From: Halococcus agarilyticus
GTDB lineage: Archaea; Halobacteriota; Halobacteria; Halobacteriales; Halococcaceae
NCBI RefSeq assembly: GCF_000334895.1
Contig: NZ_BAFM01000013.1
Location: forward strand, 62,001-126,000
Direction: 5' to 3'
Length of the DNA: 64,000 nucleotides
Below the pieces are notes generated by a model. The model was given only the letters and a program-made list of their open reading frames with translations. It searched no databases and had not been told where the DNA came from. Below, piece by piece: positions 8,694 through 17,782 of the stretch (position 1 is its first letter; each line of letters opens with the position of its first letter). A program made the translations under genes and the position numbers.

Positions 8694-9050
8694 ATGCTCC
8701 TGATCCGTGGGCGGGCCGGCGGAACCGATCTGACCGGCACGCTCTACGAGCGCGGCGAGGACGCCCCCTCCTTCAGCGGCGCGCCCGACGAGGACGCCCC
8801 CTACGTCTGGGTCTGTGACTCCTTCTACGAGGTCGAATCCGGTGGGCAGCGCCAGCGCGTCGGCGGCGAAACGGTGAACGTCGCCTTCGAATCGCCGGTG
8901 GCCCACGGGTTCGAGACGCGCGAGCGCGCGGTCACCGGGGCGCGTGAGCATCTCCGGACCCAGTTCGCCCGGATCGGTGTCGCCGAGGCCGACGTCGAGG
9001 TCGAGATCGTCGAGCGCGAACCGGACGTTCACGGCGGATCGGTTCCGTAG
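8694..9050 (+). CDS. DUF7113-like haloarchaeal protein
   Basis: 118-aa acidic protein resembling haloarchaeal DUF7113; function unknown. It reads as a compact beta-rich domain followed by a helix and strand (REHLRTQFARIGV and VEVEIVEREP), with no membrane segment, signal peptide or metal site. A GTTTTGTCC box lies about 28 nt upstream of the ATG and GGAG precedes it, supporting the start. It is divergent from usp. Confidence 0.7.
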   Translation: MLLIRGRAGGTDLTGTLYERGEDAPSFSGAPDEDAPYVWVCDSFYEVESGGQRQRVGGETVNVAFESPVAHGFETRERAVTGAREHLRTQFARIGVAEADVEVEIVEREPDVHGGSVP

Positions 9051-9134
9051 CCAGGCGACATCGACACCGGGGCTTCCGGACGAACCGGCGCTCGAAAGCC
9101 GATCGCCTATCCGGCTCCGGGCGCTGTGGATCGC

Positions 9135-9260
9135 ATGGTCAGAACGAGTACCCTGGTAATCGCGGTCGGCATCGTCATGCTGTTTCTCCCCGAACCGATC
9201 ACGTCGATTCTCGGCCTCGTCGTGATCGCGATCGGCGTCGGCCTCCGACTGTTCGGCTGA
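9135..9260 (+). CDS. Small membrane protein (41 aa)
   Basis: A short open frame of 41 codons plus stop, starting MVRTSTLVIAVGIVMLFLPE and ending GVGLRLFG. It has two hydrophobic segments (about residues 5-17 and 22-36) separated by a Pro-Glu-Pro turn, so it should be a helical-hairpin membrane protein. Third codon positions are mostly G or C as in neighbouring genes, which supports coding. Function unknown. It lies between the DUF7113-like gene and gpmI on the same strand. Confidence 0.6.
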   Translation: MVRTSTLVIAVGIVMLFLPEPITSILGLVVIAIGVGLRLFG

Positions 9261-9358
9261 CCGGAGGCGAAATCGACCGCCAGCCGGAACGGCGAGACGG
9301 CGAAACGCCCGCGCGACGAGTGCGAAGGATAGTTACCCACCGCCGGTGAGGGCCAGGT

Positions 9359-10942
9359 ATGCGAGCGGCGCTCGTCGTGCTCGACGGCTGGGGGATCGGG
9401 GACCACGATCGGCTCGACGCGGTCCGGGCGGCCGACACGCCCACGATGGATCGCCTCGCCGACGAGGGAGCGACGGGCACCCTCGACACCTCCGGACGGG
9501 CGGTCGGCCTCCCCGCCGGCCAGATGGGCAACAGCGAGGTCGGCCACCTCACCATCGGCGCAGGGAGGGTGATCGACCAGCAGTACACCCGGATCACGCG
9601 GGCGATCGAGGCGGGCGAGCTCCCGAAAAACGCCGCCATCGAGTCGGCGTTCGCCCACGCCGCAACGAACGGCGGTCGGATCCACTTCATGGGCCTGGTG
9701 AGCGACGGCGGCGTGCACTCCGACCAGCGTCACCTCCACGCGCTGATCGAGGCCGCCGCCGAGTACGGCGTGGAGGCGGTCACGCACGCCTTTGCTGACG
9801 GCCGAGATACGCCACCGAGGAGCGGCGCGGGCTACCTCGCCGATCTCGAGGACACGATCGACGAGCACGGTACCGGCGACATCGCCACCGTCACCGGGCG
9901 GTACTACGCGATGGACAGGGACGAAAACTGGGACCGGACTAAGCGGGCATACGACGCCATCGTCGACCGCGACGCCGATCACACGACCGAGACGGCGGTC
10001 GCGGCAGTCGAAGCGTCGTACGACCGCGGCGAGACCGACGAGTTCGTCGAGCCGACGCTGGTCGAGGGCGGGGCGCAAAGCGCCTCTGGAACGAGCTCGG
10101 GGAGCGAGCGGCGGAGCCGTGAGCAGGGCGGGCCGGCGCTCGCCGACGGCGATTCGGTCGTCTGGTTCAACTTCCGGGCGGACCGCGCGCGCCAGCTGGT
10201 CCGGATGCTTACTGCCACGCAGCCCGACTGGGGGTTCGATCTCGATCAGCCCGCGATCCACCTGGTGACGATGACCGAGTACGACGAGACGTTCGACTTT
10301 CCCGTGGCGTTCGAACCCCACGAGCCCGAGGACAGCCTCGGCGAGACGCTCGCCGCCAATGGGCTGACCCAGCTCCGCATCGCCGAATCCGAGAAGTACC
10401 CCCACGTCACCTACTTCCTGAACGGCGGACGCGAAGTCGAGTTCGACGGCGAGATCCGGGAGATCGTCGACAGCCCGGACGTGCCGACCTACGACCACCA
10501 GCCGGAGATGAGCGCCGAAGCGGTGACCGACACGGCCATCGAGACCATCGAATCCGAGGATCCCGACGTGATGGTACTCAACTACGCGAACCCCGATATG
10601 GTGGGTCACACCGGCGACTTCGACGCGGCGGTCGCCGCGGTCGAAGCCGTCGACACCCAGCTCGATCGGCTGGTCACGGCCTGCCACTGGGCGGGAGCGC
10701 ACGTGCTCGTAACCGCCGATCACGGTAACGCCGACGACATGGGCACGCCAGGCGACCCCGACACGGCGCACACGCTGAACCCCGTACCGCTGATCTACCT
10801 CACGCCCGACGACGCATCGTCGGAAGACCGACGTGTGCGCCCCGACGGTGAGCTCGCCGACGTCGCGCCGACGCTCCTTTCGCTGCTCGGCATCGAGATA
10901 CCTGCGGCGATGACCGGCGAGACGCTGCTCGTGGACGGGTAG
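9359..10942 (+). CDS. gpmI: 2,3-bisphosphoglycerate-independent phosphoglycerate mutase
   Basis: Converts 3- to 2-phosphoglycerate in glycolysis and gluconeogenesis. The 527-aa protein has the alkaline-phosphatase-type metal sites (VVLDGWG at 6-12, TADHGNADDMG near 455) and the phosphoserine loop GQMGNSEVGH with Ser59. TATA-like TAGTTAC lies 27 nt upstream. Odd feature: between EFVEPTLVEGG and PALADGDSVVWFNFR about 20 extra residues (about 237-257, Ser/Arg/Gly-rich) interrupt a stretch that is normally short. Its DNA contains a hairpin with an AAA loop (10070-10086) like those in the repeat islands. The insert sits in a surface loop and keeps the frame, so activity is expected. Confidence 0.93.
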   Translation: MRAALVVLDGWGIGDHDRLDAVRAADTPTMDRLADEGATGTLDTSGRAVGLPAGQMGNSEVGHLTIGAGRVIDQQYTRITRAIEAGELPKNAAIESAFAHAATNGGRIHFMGLVSDGGVHSDQRHLHALIEAAAEYGVEAVTHAFADGRDTPPRSGAGYLADLEDTIDEHGTGDIATVTGRYYAMDRDENWDRTKRAYDAIVDRDADHTTETAVAAVEASYDRGETDEFVEPTLVEGGAQSASGTSSGSERRSREQGGPALADGDSVVWFNFRADRARQLVRMLTATQPDWGFDLDQPAIHLVTMTEYDETFDFPVAFEPHEPEDSLGETLAANGLTQLRIAESEKYPHVTYFLNGGREVEFDGEIREIVDSPDVPTYDHQPEMSAEAVTDTAIETIESEDPDVMVLNYANPDMVGHTGDFDAAVAAVEAVDTQLDRLVTACHWAGAHVLVTADHGNADDMGTPGDPDTAHTLNPVPLIYLTPDDASSEDRRVRPDGELADVAPTLLSLLGIEIPAAMTGETLLVDG

Positions 10943-11009
10943 ACCGCGCGGCTCGGGATTCGTTCCCCGACTCACGACGGCTGCATCTCGTTCCCTCTCA
11001 CCGCCGGGG

Positions 11010-12944
11010 TCAGCGCTTGTAGTCCTCGATCATCCCGCCCTGGAGCACGATCTCGACCTGCCGCGGGCTCAGCGTGTGTTCGGCCGTGAACGTGGTGTCC
11101 CGCGTGGCGTTGCGCACGGTGACGGCGGAGCCGCTCTGCAGCTCCGCACGGACGTCAGGAAGTTCGAGGCTGTCGCCCTGCTCGATGGCGTCGTAGTCGT
11201 CCCGATCCGTGAACTCGAGCGGCACGATCCCGAAGTTCACGAGGTTCTGCCAGTGGATGCGGGCATAGCTCACGGCCAGCGCGGCCCGCATTCCGAGGTG
11301 GTAGGGGGCGAGGGCGGCGTGCTCGCGCGAACTTCCCTGGCCGTAGTTCGACCCACCGACGGCCAACCACGGCGCGCCCTGCGCTTCGGCGCGCTCGTGA
11401 AAGCCCTGCTCGACCTGATCGAACACCCACTCGCTGATCTTCGGGATGTTCGAGCGGTAGGGAAGGACATCCGATCCGGCGGGCATGATCTCGTCGGTCG
11501 AGATGTCGTCGCCGACTTTCATGAGTACGGGACCGGCGAGCGAGTCGGGAACCGCCTCGAACTCGGGCAAGGATTTCACGTTCGGCCCCTTTTCGAGTTC
11601 GCCACCGGGCTCCTCGGGCGGCGGGCTCAGCGCCGCCTCGTCCACGATGACTTCCTCGGGTTCGGACCACTCGGGATAGGCCATGTCGTGGGTGTCTTCG
11701 AGCGTGCGCGGGTCCGTGATCTCGCCGGCGAGCGCGCTCGCGGTCGCGGTCTCCGGGCTACAGAGGAACACGCTGTCCTCGCGGGTGCCGGTGCGCCCGG
11801 GGAAGTTTCTCGGCACCGTGCGCAGGCTGTTCCTACCGGTGGCGGGTGCCTGGCCCATCCCGATGCAGCCGTTGCAGCCGGCCTGGTGAACGCGCGCGCC
11901 GCTCGCGTACAGATCCCCCAGATGGCCCATCTCGGTCAGGTTCTGGAGCAGCTGCCGGGAGGTGGGATTCACGTCGAAGCTCACCGCGGGCGGGACTCGC
12001 TCGCCTTCGACCATCATCGCCGGCACCGCGAAATCCCGAAGTCCGGGGTTCGCGCTGGAGCCGATGTAGGCCTGATAGAGGTCCTCGCTAGCCACCTCGG
12101 TCACCGGGACGACGTTCCCCGGGCTGGAGGGTTTGGCGATCAACGGCTCGATTTCGTCGAGCGCGATGGTCTCGGTGACGTGGTACTCGGCGTCGGCGGC
12201 GGCGCGCAGTTCCCGGAACTCGTCCTCGCGACCCTGCTGGGCGAGGAACCGCTTCACGGCGTCGTCGGCGGGGAACACAGTCGAAGTGGCCCCGAGTTCG
12301 GTCCCCATGTTGGCGATCACGTGGCGGTCCATCGCGGTCAGGGTCTCCAAGCCGGGGCCGTGATACTCGATCACGCGACCGACGCCGCCGTCGACGTCGT
12401 GGCGACGCAGCATCTCGAGGATCACGTCCTTCGCGCTGCACCAGTCGGGGAGTTCTCCTGTGAGTTCGACGCCCCACACCTCGGGCATCGCCACGTGGTA
12501 GGGTTCGCCGGCCATCGCCATCGCGATATCCAGTCCCCCGGAACCGATCGCCAGCATCCCCATCGCGCCCGCAGCCGGCGTGTGCGAGTCCGAGCCGAGC
12601 AGCGTCTTGCCGGGGACGCCGAAGCGCTGCTGGTGGACGGGATGGGAGACGCCGTTGCCGGCGGCGGAGTACCAGACGCCCCACTTCTCGCAGGCGCTCT
12701 CCAGGAAGAGGTGGTCGTCGGGGTTCTTGTTGTCCTCCTGGATCAGGTTGTGATCCACGTACTGGGCCGAGAGCTCGCTCTCGATGTGCTCGACGTCCAT
12801 GGCTTCGAGTTCGAGCATCACCATCGTGCCGGTGGCGTCCTGTGTCAGCGTCTGGTCGATCTCGAGGGCGATCTCCTCGCCTGGTTTCATCTCCCCTTCG
12901 ACGAGATGGTCGTCGATGAGTTGCTCCGCGACGGTTCCGGACAT
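11010..12944 (-). CDS. acnA: Aconitate hydratase
   Basis: Citrate-isocitrate isomerase of the TCA cycle, a [4Fe-4S] enzyme. The 644-aa protein is the compact haloarchaeal form and runs as one chain: domains 1-3 with GSDSHTPAAGAMGMLAIGSG, the cluster cysteines in GCNGCIG (about residue 355) and in LCSPETA (about 395), then a Pro/Glu-rich linker (about 442-465) and the swivel domain with GDDISTDEIMPAG and GGSNYGQGSSREHAA. It is transcribed towards gpmI and is divergent from the Gfo-like gene. Confidence 0.93.
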   Translation of the reverse strand: MSGTVAEQLIDDHLVEGEMKPGEEIALEIDQTLTQDATGTMVMLELEAMDVEHIESELSAQYVDHNLIQEDNKNPDDHLFLESACEKWGVWYSAAGNGVSHPVHQQRFGVPGKTLLGSDSHTPAAGAMGMLAIGSGGLDIAMAMAGEPYHVAMPEVWGVELTGELPDWCSAKDVILEMLRRHDVDGGVGRVIEYHGPGLETLTAMDRHVIANMGTELGATSTVFPADDAVKRFLAQQGREDEFRELRAAADAEYHVTETIALDEIEPLIAKPSSPGNVVPVTEVASEDLYQAYIGSSANPGLRDFAVPAMMVEGERVPPAVSFDVNPTSRQLLQNLTEMGHLGDLYASGARVHQAGCNGCIGMGQAPATGRNSLRTVPRNFPGRTGTREDSVFLCSPETATASALAGEITDPRTLEDTHDMAYPEWSEPEEVIVDEAALSPPPEEPGGELEKGPNVKSLPEFEAVPDSLAGPVLMKVGDDISTDEIMPAGSDVLPYRSNIPKISEWVFDQVEQGFHERAEAQGAPWLAVGGSNYGQGSSREHAALAPYHLGMRAALAVSYARIHWQNLVNFGIVPLEFTDRDDYDAIEQGDSLELPDVRAELQSGSAVTVRNATRDTTFTAEHTLSPRQVEIVLQGGMIEDYKR

Positions 12945-13037
12945 TGGTCGGCGCTACGCGGAGGACGGTCTTTGCTCTTGTGCTGATATCCCTCGCGTCG
13001 GGAAACCGTATTACCGCTGCCGGCCGTAGCGCGAGTG

Positions 13038-14114
13038 ATGGCTCTCGACGGCTACTTCGAGGGGTTCACCCGACGTGACTGGCAGACGATCGACGAGGGG
13101 CAGGTCGAACTCGCCGTGGTCGGCCTCGGTGGGTTCGCCCGCGAGCGCGCGCTGCCCGCGATCCGCGACGCGGCGTTCTGCGAGGCCACCGTCCTCGTGA
13201 GCAGTTCGCCCGAGAAAGCGGGGGGCCTCGCCGAGACGTTCGGCGTCGAGCGAGTGCTCGGCTACGAGGCGTTCCGCGACGGGGAGGCCAGTGAAGAATA
13301 CGACGCGGTCTACGTCGCCACCCCGCCGGCGTTCCACGAGGAGTACGCGACGGCGGCCGCCGATCGCGGCAAACACGTCCTCTGTGAGAAGCCACTCGCT
13401 GCAGACCATGCAGCGGCCGAGCGGATGGTCGACGCCTGCGCCGAGGCCAGCGTGGTGTGCATGACTGCCTACCGGCTCCGGACCGAACCCGCGGTCAGAC
13501 GGATGCGCGAGCTGATCGCCGACGGTGCGATCGGCGACCCGGTTCAGGTCCACGGCGGCTTCTCCACGAGGCTGCTCGACGAGATGAGTCCCGATACGTG
13601 GCGGCTCGATCCCGACGTCGCGGGCGGCGGCGCGCTGATGGATCTCGGGGTGTACCCGCTCAACACCACCCGCTTCCTGCTCGACGCCGATCCCGTTGGG
13701 GTGGTGGCCGAGACCCACTCCGGGGAAGCGCCGTTCGACCGCGTGGACGAGCACGTCGCCCTCCAACTCTCCTTCCCGGGTGGCGTGACTGCCTCGTGCA
13801 CGGCGAGCTTCGACGCCCACCCCGACAGCCGCCTCCAGGTGCTCGGCACCGACGGCCAGGTGCTCATCACCGACCCCTTCGGCGGCGACGTCTCCCAGGA
13901 GATCGTGGTCGAGCGCGGCGACACCCACACCCGCTACGCCGGCCCCTCGGTCGACGAGGTCCGCGAGGAGTTCGATTACTTCGCGCACTGCGTGCTCACC
14001 GGCGAGGACTGTGAGACCGACGGCGAGGACGGGCTGGCCGACCTCCGAATCATCGAAGCGGCCTACGAGTCCGCCGAAACCGGTGAGCGCGTCGAGCTGT
14101 CGCCGTCGTCGTAG
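13038..14114 (+). CDS. gfo6: Gfo/Idh/MocA oxidoreductase, D-xylose 1-dehydrogenase-like
   Basis: NAD(P)-dependent sugar dehydrogenase of the glucose-fructose oxidoreductase family, 358 aa. The Rossmann motif is VVGLGGFAR (about residue 27) and the catalytic-lysine motif is CEKPLAAD (about 117), followed by the C-terminal beta-sheet domain with a catalytic-type DLGVYPLN. It resembles haloarchaeal proteins named D-xylose 1-dehydrogenase (Gfo6), but no other pentose-pathway gene is nearby, so the substrate is uncertain. The ATG at 13038 overlaps an upstream GTG by one codon; the ATG is preferred. Confidence 0.72.
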   Translation: MALDGYFEGFTRRDWQTIDEGQVELAVVGLGGFARERALPAIRDAAFCEATVLVSSSPEKAGGLAETFGVERVLGYEAFRDGEASEEYDAVYVATPPAFHEEYATAAADRGKHVLCEKPLAADHAAAERMVDACAEASVVCMTAYRLRTEPAVRRMRELIADGAIGDPVQVHGGFSTRLLDEMSPDTWRLDPDVAGGGALMDLGVYPLNTTRFLLDADPVGVVAETHSGEAPFDRVDEHVALQLSFPGGVTASCTASFDAHPDSRLQVLGTDGQVLITDPFGGDVSQEIVVERGDTHTRYAGPSVDEVREEFDYFAHCVLTGEDCETDGEDGLADLRIIEAAYESAETGERVELSPSS

Positions 14115-14140
14115 CCGCAGGAATCGTGACGGGAACGGCG

Positions 14141-14950
14141 TCAGCCGGTGCGAAACGAGTAGTCGAGCGCCGGGGCCGAATGGGTGAGCGATCCCAACGA
14201 GATCACGTCGACGCCGGTGGCGGCGTGTTCGGGAACGGTGTCGAGCGTGATCCCGCCGCTGGTCTCCACGAGCACACCCGCGGGCAGCGCCTCGACACCC
14301 TCTGCGACCGCTTCGGGCGCGAGGTTGTCGAACAGCACGATGTCCGCACCGGCCTCGGCGGCCCGCCGGCCGTCCGCAGGACGCTCGACCTCGACTTCGA
14401 TCTTCGTGGCGAAGGAGGCGCGCTCGCGGAAGTGCGACACGGCGTCTTCGAGGCCCATCTCGGCGATATGGTTGTCCTTCACCATCACCATGTGTGAGAG
14501 ATCGAGCCGGTGGGTGTCGCCGCCACCCGCCACGATCGCGCGCTTTTCGACGCCGCGGAGGCCTGGCGTGGTCTTGCGCGTCCCCGCGATCCGCACCGCG
14601 TCGCTCACCTCGCGGGCGGCGTCCACGGCTTTTCTCGTACGTGTGGCGATCCCGGAGGCGTGGCCCGCGACGTTGACCGCGACGCGCTCGCCACGGAGCA
14701 CCGCGCGTGCCGCACCGTCGACGGTCAGAACCGTGTCGCCCGACTCGACCCGCTCACCCGGATCGACGCGCGTCTCGACCCCGACTCCGAGATGGTCGAA
14801 CACCGCGACGGCGGCCTCCAGTCCGGCCGCGACGCCCGACTCCTTCGCGACCAATCGTCCCGTCGTGTCGCCTGGCACGTCGTTGGTCACGTCGTGGTGG
14901 CCGAGGTCCTCGCGGAGCCACCGCTCGACCTGGCTACGGTCGACCGGCAT
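14141..14950 (-). CDS. nadC: Nicotinate-nucleotide pyrophosphorylase (quinolinate phosphoribosyltransferase)
   Basis: Joins quinolinate and PRPP to give nicotinate mononucleotide, the third step of de novo NAD synthesis. The 269-aa protein starts MPVDRSQVERWLREDLGHHD and has RVAVNVAGHASGIATRT and AGTRKTTPGLR, both active-site loops, plus the phosphate-binding end VETSGGITLD. It overlaps the end of nadB by 17 bp, so it is the last gene of a nadA-nadB-nadC operon. The start at 14950 is where family similarity begins. Confidence 0.93.
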   Translation of the reverse strand: MPVDRSQVERWLREDLGHHDVTNDVPGDTTGRLVAKESGVAAGLEAAVAVFDHLGVGVETRVDPGERVESGDTVLTVDGAARAVLRGERVAVNVAGHASGIATRTRKAVDAAREVSDAVRIAGTRKTTPGLRGVEKRAIVAGGGDTHRLDLSHMVMVKDNHIAEMGLEDAVSHFRERASFATKIEVEVERPADGRRAAEAGADIVLFDNLAPEAVAEGVEALPAGVLVETSGGITLDTVPEHAATGVDVISLGSLTHSAPALDYSFRTG

Positions 14951-16514
14951 GGGCCTCGTTCTCCTCGCCGGCATCGGTCGTCTCGGCGCTCTCGTCGACG
15001 AGGTGGTGACAGCCGCGCGACTCGGCGTTCTCGCTCGCGGCCCGAACGATCAGCAGTCCTGTCACGGTCGCGGCCCGGAGTTCGTAGAGCTCGCGCGAGG
15101 TGCGCGTCCGGACGTAGGCGTCGACCTCGCCCTTTAGCCGCCGGATCGCCGCGCGTGCTCGACGGAGACCGTCAGGGGTGCGGGCGAGGCCGACGTACTC
15201 CTCCGTCGTCCGTCGCAGTCGGCCGAACTTCTCTTCGGCGAACGCCTCGGGAAGCGCGGGGTCGCTGTCGCGGAGGTCGGGGGCCTCGACCACCGTGGGG
15301 TCGGCCCCGTCCGCAGCGGCGGCCTGGCCCGCGCGCAAACCCCACACCAGACCCTCCAACAGACTCGTCGAGGCGAGCCGATTCGCGCCGTGAACCCCCG
15401 TTCGAGAACACTCCCCGACCGCGAACAACCGATCGAGACTCGCCCGGCCACGCGAGTCGACGTCGATCCCGCCGCAGACGAAGTGCTCGGCGGGCGACAC
15501 CGGAACCCCCGTTTCGACGTCGATTCCGCGTTCTTCACACTTCGCGGCGAGGTCCGGGAACTCCGCCTCGAAGTCGAGCGGCGAGACGTCGAGCACCACG
15601 TCGCCGGTTCGGTCGCGCTCTGCCGCCACGGTGCGCGCGACCACGTCCCGTGGCGCGAGTTCGGCGTCCGGATGGTACTCGGGCATGAACCGCTCATTAT
15701 CGCCGTTGCGGAGCAGCGCCCCCTCCCCACGGACGGCCTCGCTCAGCAGGAACGGTTCGTCCCCTGCGTACGCCGTCGGATGGAACTGGACGTACTCCAT
15801 GTCCGTGACGTCGGCTCCGGCGAGCGCCGCCATCGCGATCCCGTCGCCGGTCGCGCCTGTGGGGTTGGTCGAGCGGTCGTAGAGCGCGCCGATCCCGCCC
15901 GTGGCGAGCACGGTCGCGCCCGCGTAGACGGGTTCCACAGTTCCAACGGACTGGACCATCGCGCCGTGAACTCGCCCTTCGCGGGTGAGGAGTTCGAGCG
16001 CCGCGGTGTCCTCGCGGATCGCCACGTTGGGATGGTCGTCGAGATGCGAGAGGAACGGGCCGAGGACGTGGCGGCCGGTGCTCGCGTTCACGTGGAGGAT
16101 CCGGCGCTCGCCGTGGGCGGCCTCGCGGCCGTACGCGAACTCCCCATCCCCGTTCTCGTCGGTGTCGAACGGCACATCGAGCGTCTCCACGAGCACGTCC
16201 TCGACGGCGTCGTTCGCGTTCTCGACCAGCACATCGACCGCGTCGGGGTCGGCTGCGCCGTCGCTCGCGGTGAGGATGTCCTGCTTGAACGCTTCAGGGT
16301 GCTCGCGCGAGACCGCGACCCCACCCTGGGCCCACCAGCTCGTCGCGTCCGCCGGCCGTTCGGCCTTCGTCACGAGCAACACGTCCTGACCGGCTCGCGC
16401 GGCCGCGAGCGCCGCCGCACAGCCCGCGACGCCGCTGCCGACCACCAGCGTCTCGACCGTCGTTGTGTCGGTCTCGTCCGCCGTCTCGCCGCCGTTCGCT
16501 CCGGTTCCAGGCAC
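14934..16514 (-). CDS. nadB: L-aspartate oxidase
   Basis: FAD enzyme oxidising L-aspartate to iminoaspartate, the first step of NAD synthesis. The 526-aa protein has the dinucleotide motif VVGSGVAGCAAALAAA, SWWAQGGVAV, HPTAYAGDEPFLLSEAVRGEG and the succinate-dehydrogenase-type helical C-terminus. The GTG at 16514 is chosen because GGAGAT lies about 8 nt upstream and nadA stops 3 bp before it; the frame stays open far upstream through nadA, which is an artefact of high GC. The C-terminal tail of about 20 residues (Glu/Ala-rich) runs into nadC. Confidence 0.92.
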   Translation of the reverse strand: MPGTGANGGETADETDTTTVETLVVGSGVAGCAAALAAARAGQDVLLVTKAERPADATSWWAQGGVAVSREHPEAFKQDILTASDGAADPDAVDVLVENANDAVEDVLVETLDVPFDTDENGDGEFAYGREAAHGERRILHVNASTGRHVLGPFLSHLDDHPNVAIREDTAALELLTREGRVHGAMVQSVGTVEPVYAGATVLATGGIGALYDRSTNPTGATGDGIAMAALAGADVTDMEYVQFHPTAYAGDEPFLLSEAVRGEGALLRNGDNERFMPEYHPDAELAPRDVVARTVAAERDRTGDVVLDVSPLDFEAEFPDLAAKCEERGIDVETGVPVSPAEHFVCGGIDVDSRGRASLDRLFAVGECSRTGVHGANRLASTSLLEGLVWGLRAGQAAAADGADPTVVEAPDLRDSDPALPEAFAEEKFGRLRRTTEEYVGLARTPDGLRRARAAIRRLKGEVDAYVRTRTSRELYELRAATVTGLLIVRAASENAESRGCHHLVDESAETTDAGEENEAHAGRP

Positions 16515-16516
16515 GG

Positions 16517-17650
16517 TCAGATCTCCAACATTCGGTCGAGCGCCACGCCGGCGAGCTCCTTTTCCTCGGGCGCGACCTCGATCACGTTGCGCTCGCGGCC
16601 CTCGACCAGCTCTTCGAGCACCCACGTCAGGTAGTTGGGATCGATCTGGCGCATCGCGTTGCAGTCCATGCACGCGTCGCCACAGAGCGGGAGGATCTCG
16701 ACTGCGGGATGCCACCGCGCGAGGTGGTTCGCGAGGTGGATCTCGGTTCCAATGGCCCACGTCTCGCCCGGCTCGGCCTCGGCCACCGTGTCGGTGATCG
16801 TGCTGGTCGACCCCACCACGTCGGCGGCCTCGACGACCTCGCGGCGGCACTCGGGATGGACGACCACGTTCGCGTCGGGGTGGTCTTCTCGAACTTGCTC
16901 GACGTGGCTCTCGCGGAAACGCTCGTGGACCTGGCAGTACCCCTCCCAGAGCACGATGTCGGCCGCCGCGACCTCGCTCGCATCCTTGCCCTCGGGATCC
17001 CATGGGTCCCAGACGGCCGTGTTATCCTCCATTCCTAACCTGTGAGCGGTGTTCTCGCCGAGATGCTTGTCGGGGAGAAAGAGGACTTTGTCGCCGCGCT
17101 CGAAGGCGTACTCGAAGGCCTTGTGGGCGTTCGAGGACGTGCAGACGAGGCCGCCCTGCTCGGCACAGAACGCCTTCAGGTCGGCGTAGGAGTTCATATA
17201 GGTTACGGGGATGATGTTCTCGTCGGGCGCGGCGTCGGTGATCTCCGCCCACGCGGCGTCGACTTGCAGGGCTTCGGCCATCCCCGCCATCGGGCAGGAG
17301 GCCTCCATCGAGGGGAGGATAACAGTTTGAGAGTCGTCGGTGATGATGTCGGCGGATTCGGCCATGAACGTCACCCCGCAGAACACGACGTGATCGGCGT
17401 CGGCCTCGGCGGCGCGCTTCGAGAGGGCATAGGAGTCGCCGATGAAGTCGGCGTGCTCGACGATCTCCTCGCGCTGGTAGTTGTGCCCGAGCACGAGCAC
17501 GTCGTCGCCAAGCTCGTCGAGCGCGCGCTCGATGCGCTCCGTGCGCTCGGATTCGGCCAACTCCCGGTATCGTGGCGGAAGCTGTTCGAGGTTGTCGTAC
17601 TTGAACAGGCTGAGGTCGGTTTCGAGGTCCGTCGTTTCCAGTTCTGGCAT
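16517..17650 (-). CDS. nadA: Quinolinate synthase A
   Basis: [4Fe-4S] enzyme condensing iminoaspartate with dihydroxyacetone phosphate to quinolinate. The 377-aa protein has LGHNYQREEIVEHADFIGDS, the cluster cysteines in VFCGVTFMAES, VHPECRREV and LCGDACMDCNAM, and YMNSYADLKAFC, all family-conserved. The ATG at 17650 gives MPELETTDLETD; a longer frame upstream encodes a basic, non-family stretch. First gene of nadABC on the reverse strand. Confidence 0.94.
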   Translation of the reverse strand: MPELETTDLETDLSLFKYDNLEQLPPRYRELAESERTERIERALDELGDDVLVLGHNYQREEIVEHADFIGDSYALSKRAAEADADHVVFCGVTFMAESADIITDDSQTVILPSMEASCPMAGMAEALQVDAAWAEITDAAPDENIIPVTYMNSYADLKAFCAEQGGLVCTSSNAHKAFEYAFERGDKVLFLPDKHLGENTAHRLGMEDNTAVWDPWDPEGKDASEVAAADIVLWEGYCQVHERFRESHVEQVREDHPDANVVVHPECRREVVEAADVVGSTSTITDTVAEAEPGETWAIGTEIHLANHLARWHPAVEILPLCGDACMDCNAMRQIDPNYLTWVLEELVEGRERNVIEVAPEEKELAGVALDRMLEI

Positions 17651-17782
17651 GAGTGGCGGAACTCCAGTAGCACTAGCACACAGAGACTGTTGTTGAAAAC
17701 GTTTCCTCTTCAAACGCCCCTTGCCGGAACGGCGAGCCATCGATTCGGACGATAGAAGTCGAACGGCTCCCGGGAGGCGCGA

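Noticed and set aside
14934-17003. A 689-codon frame that would join nadB with sequence inside nadA
   Set aside because: The nadB protein starts at the GTG at 16514 with a ribosome binding site; the upstream part is out of phase with nadA and not family-like.
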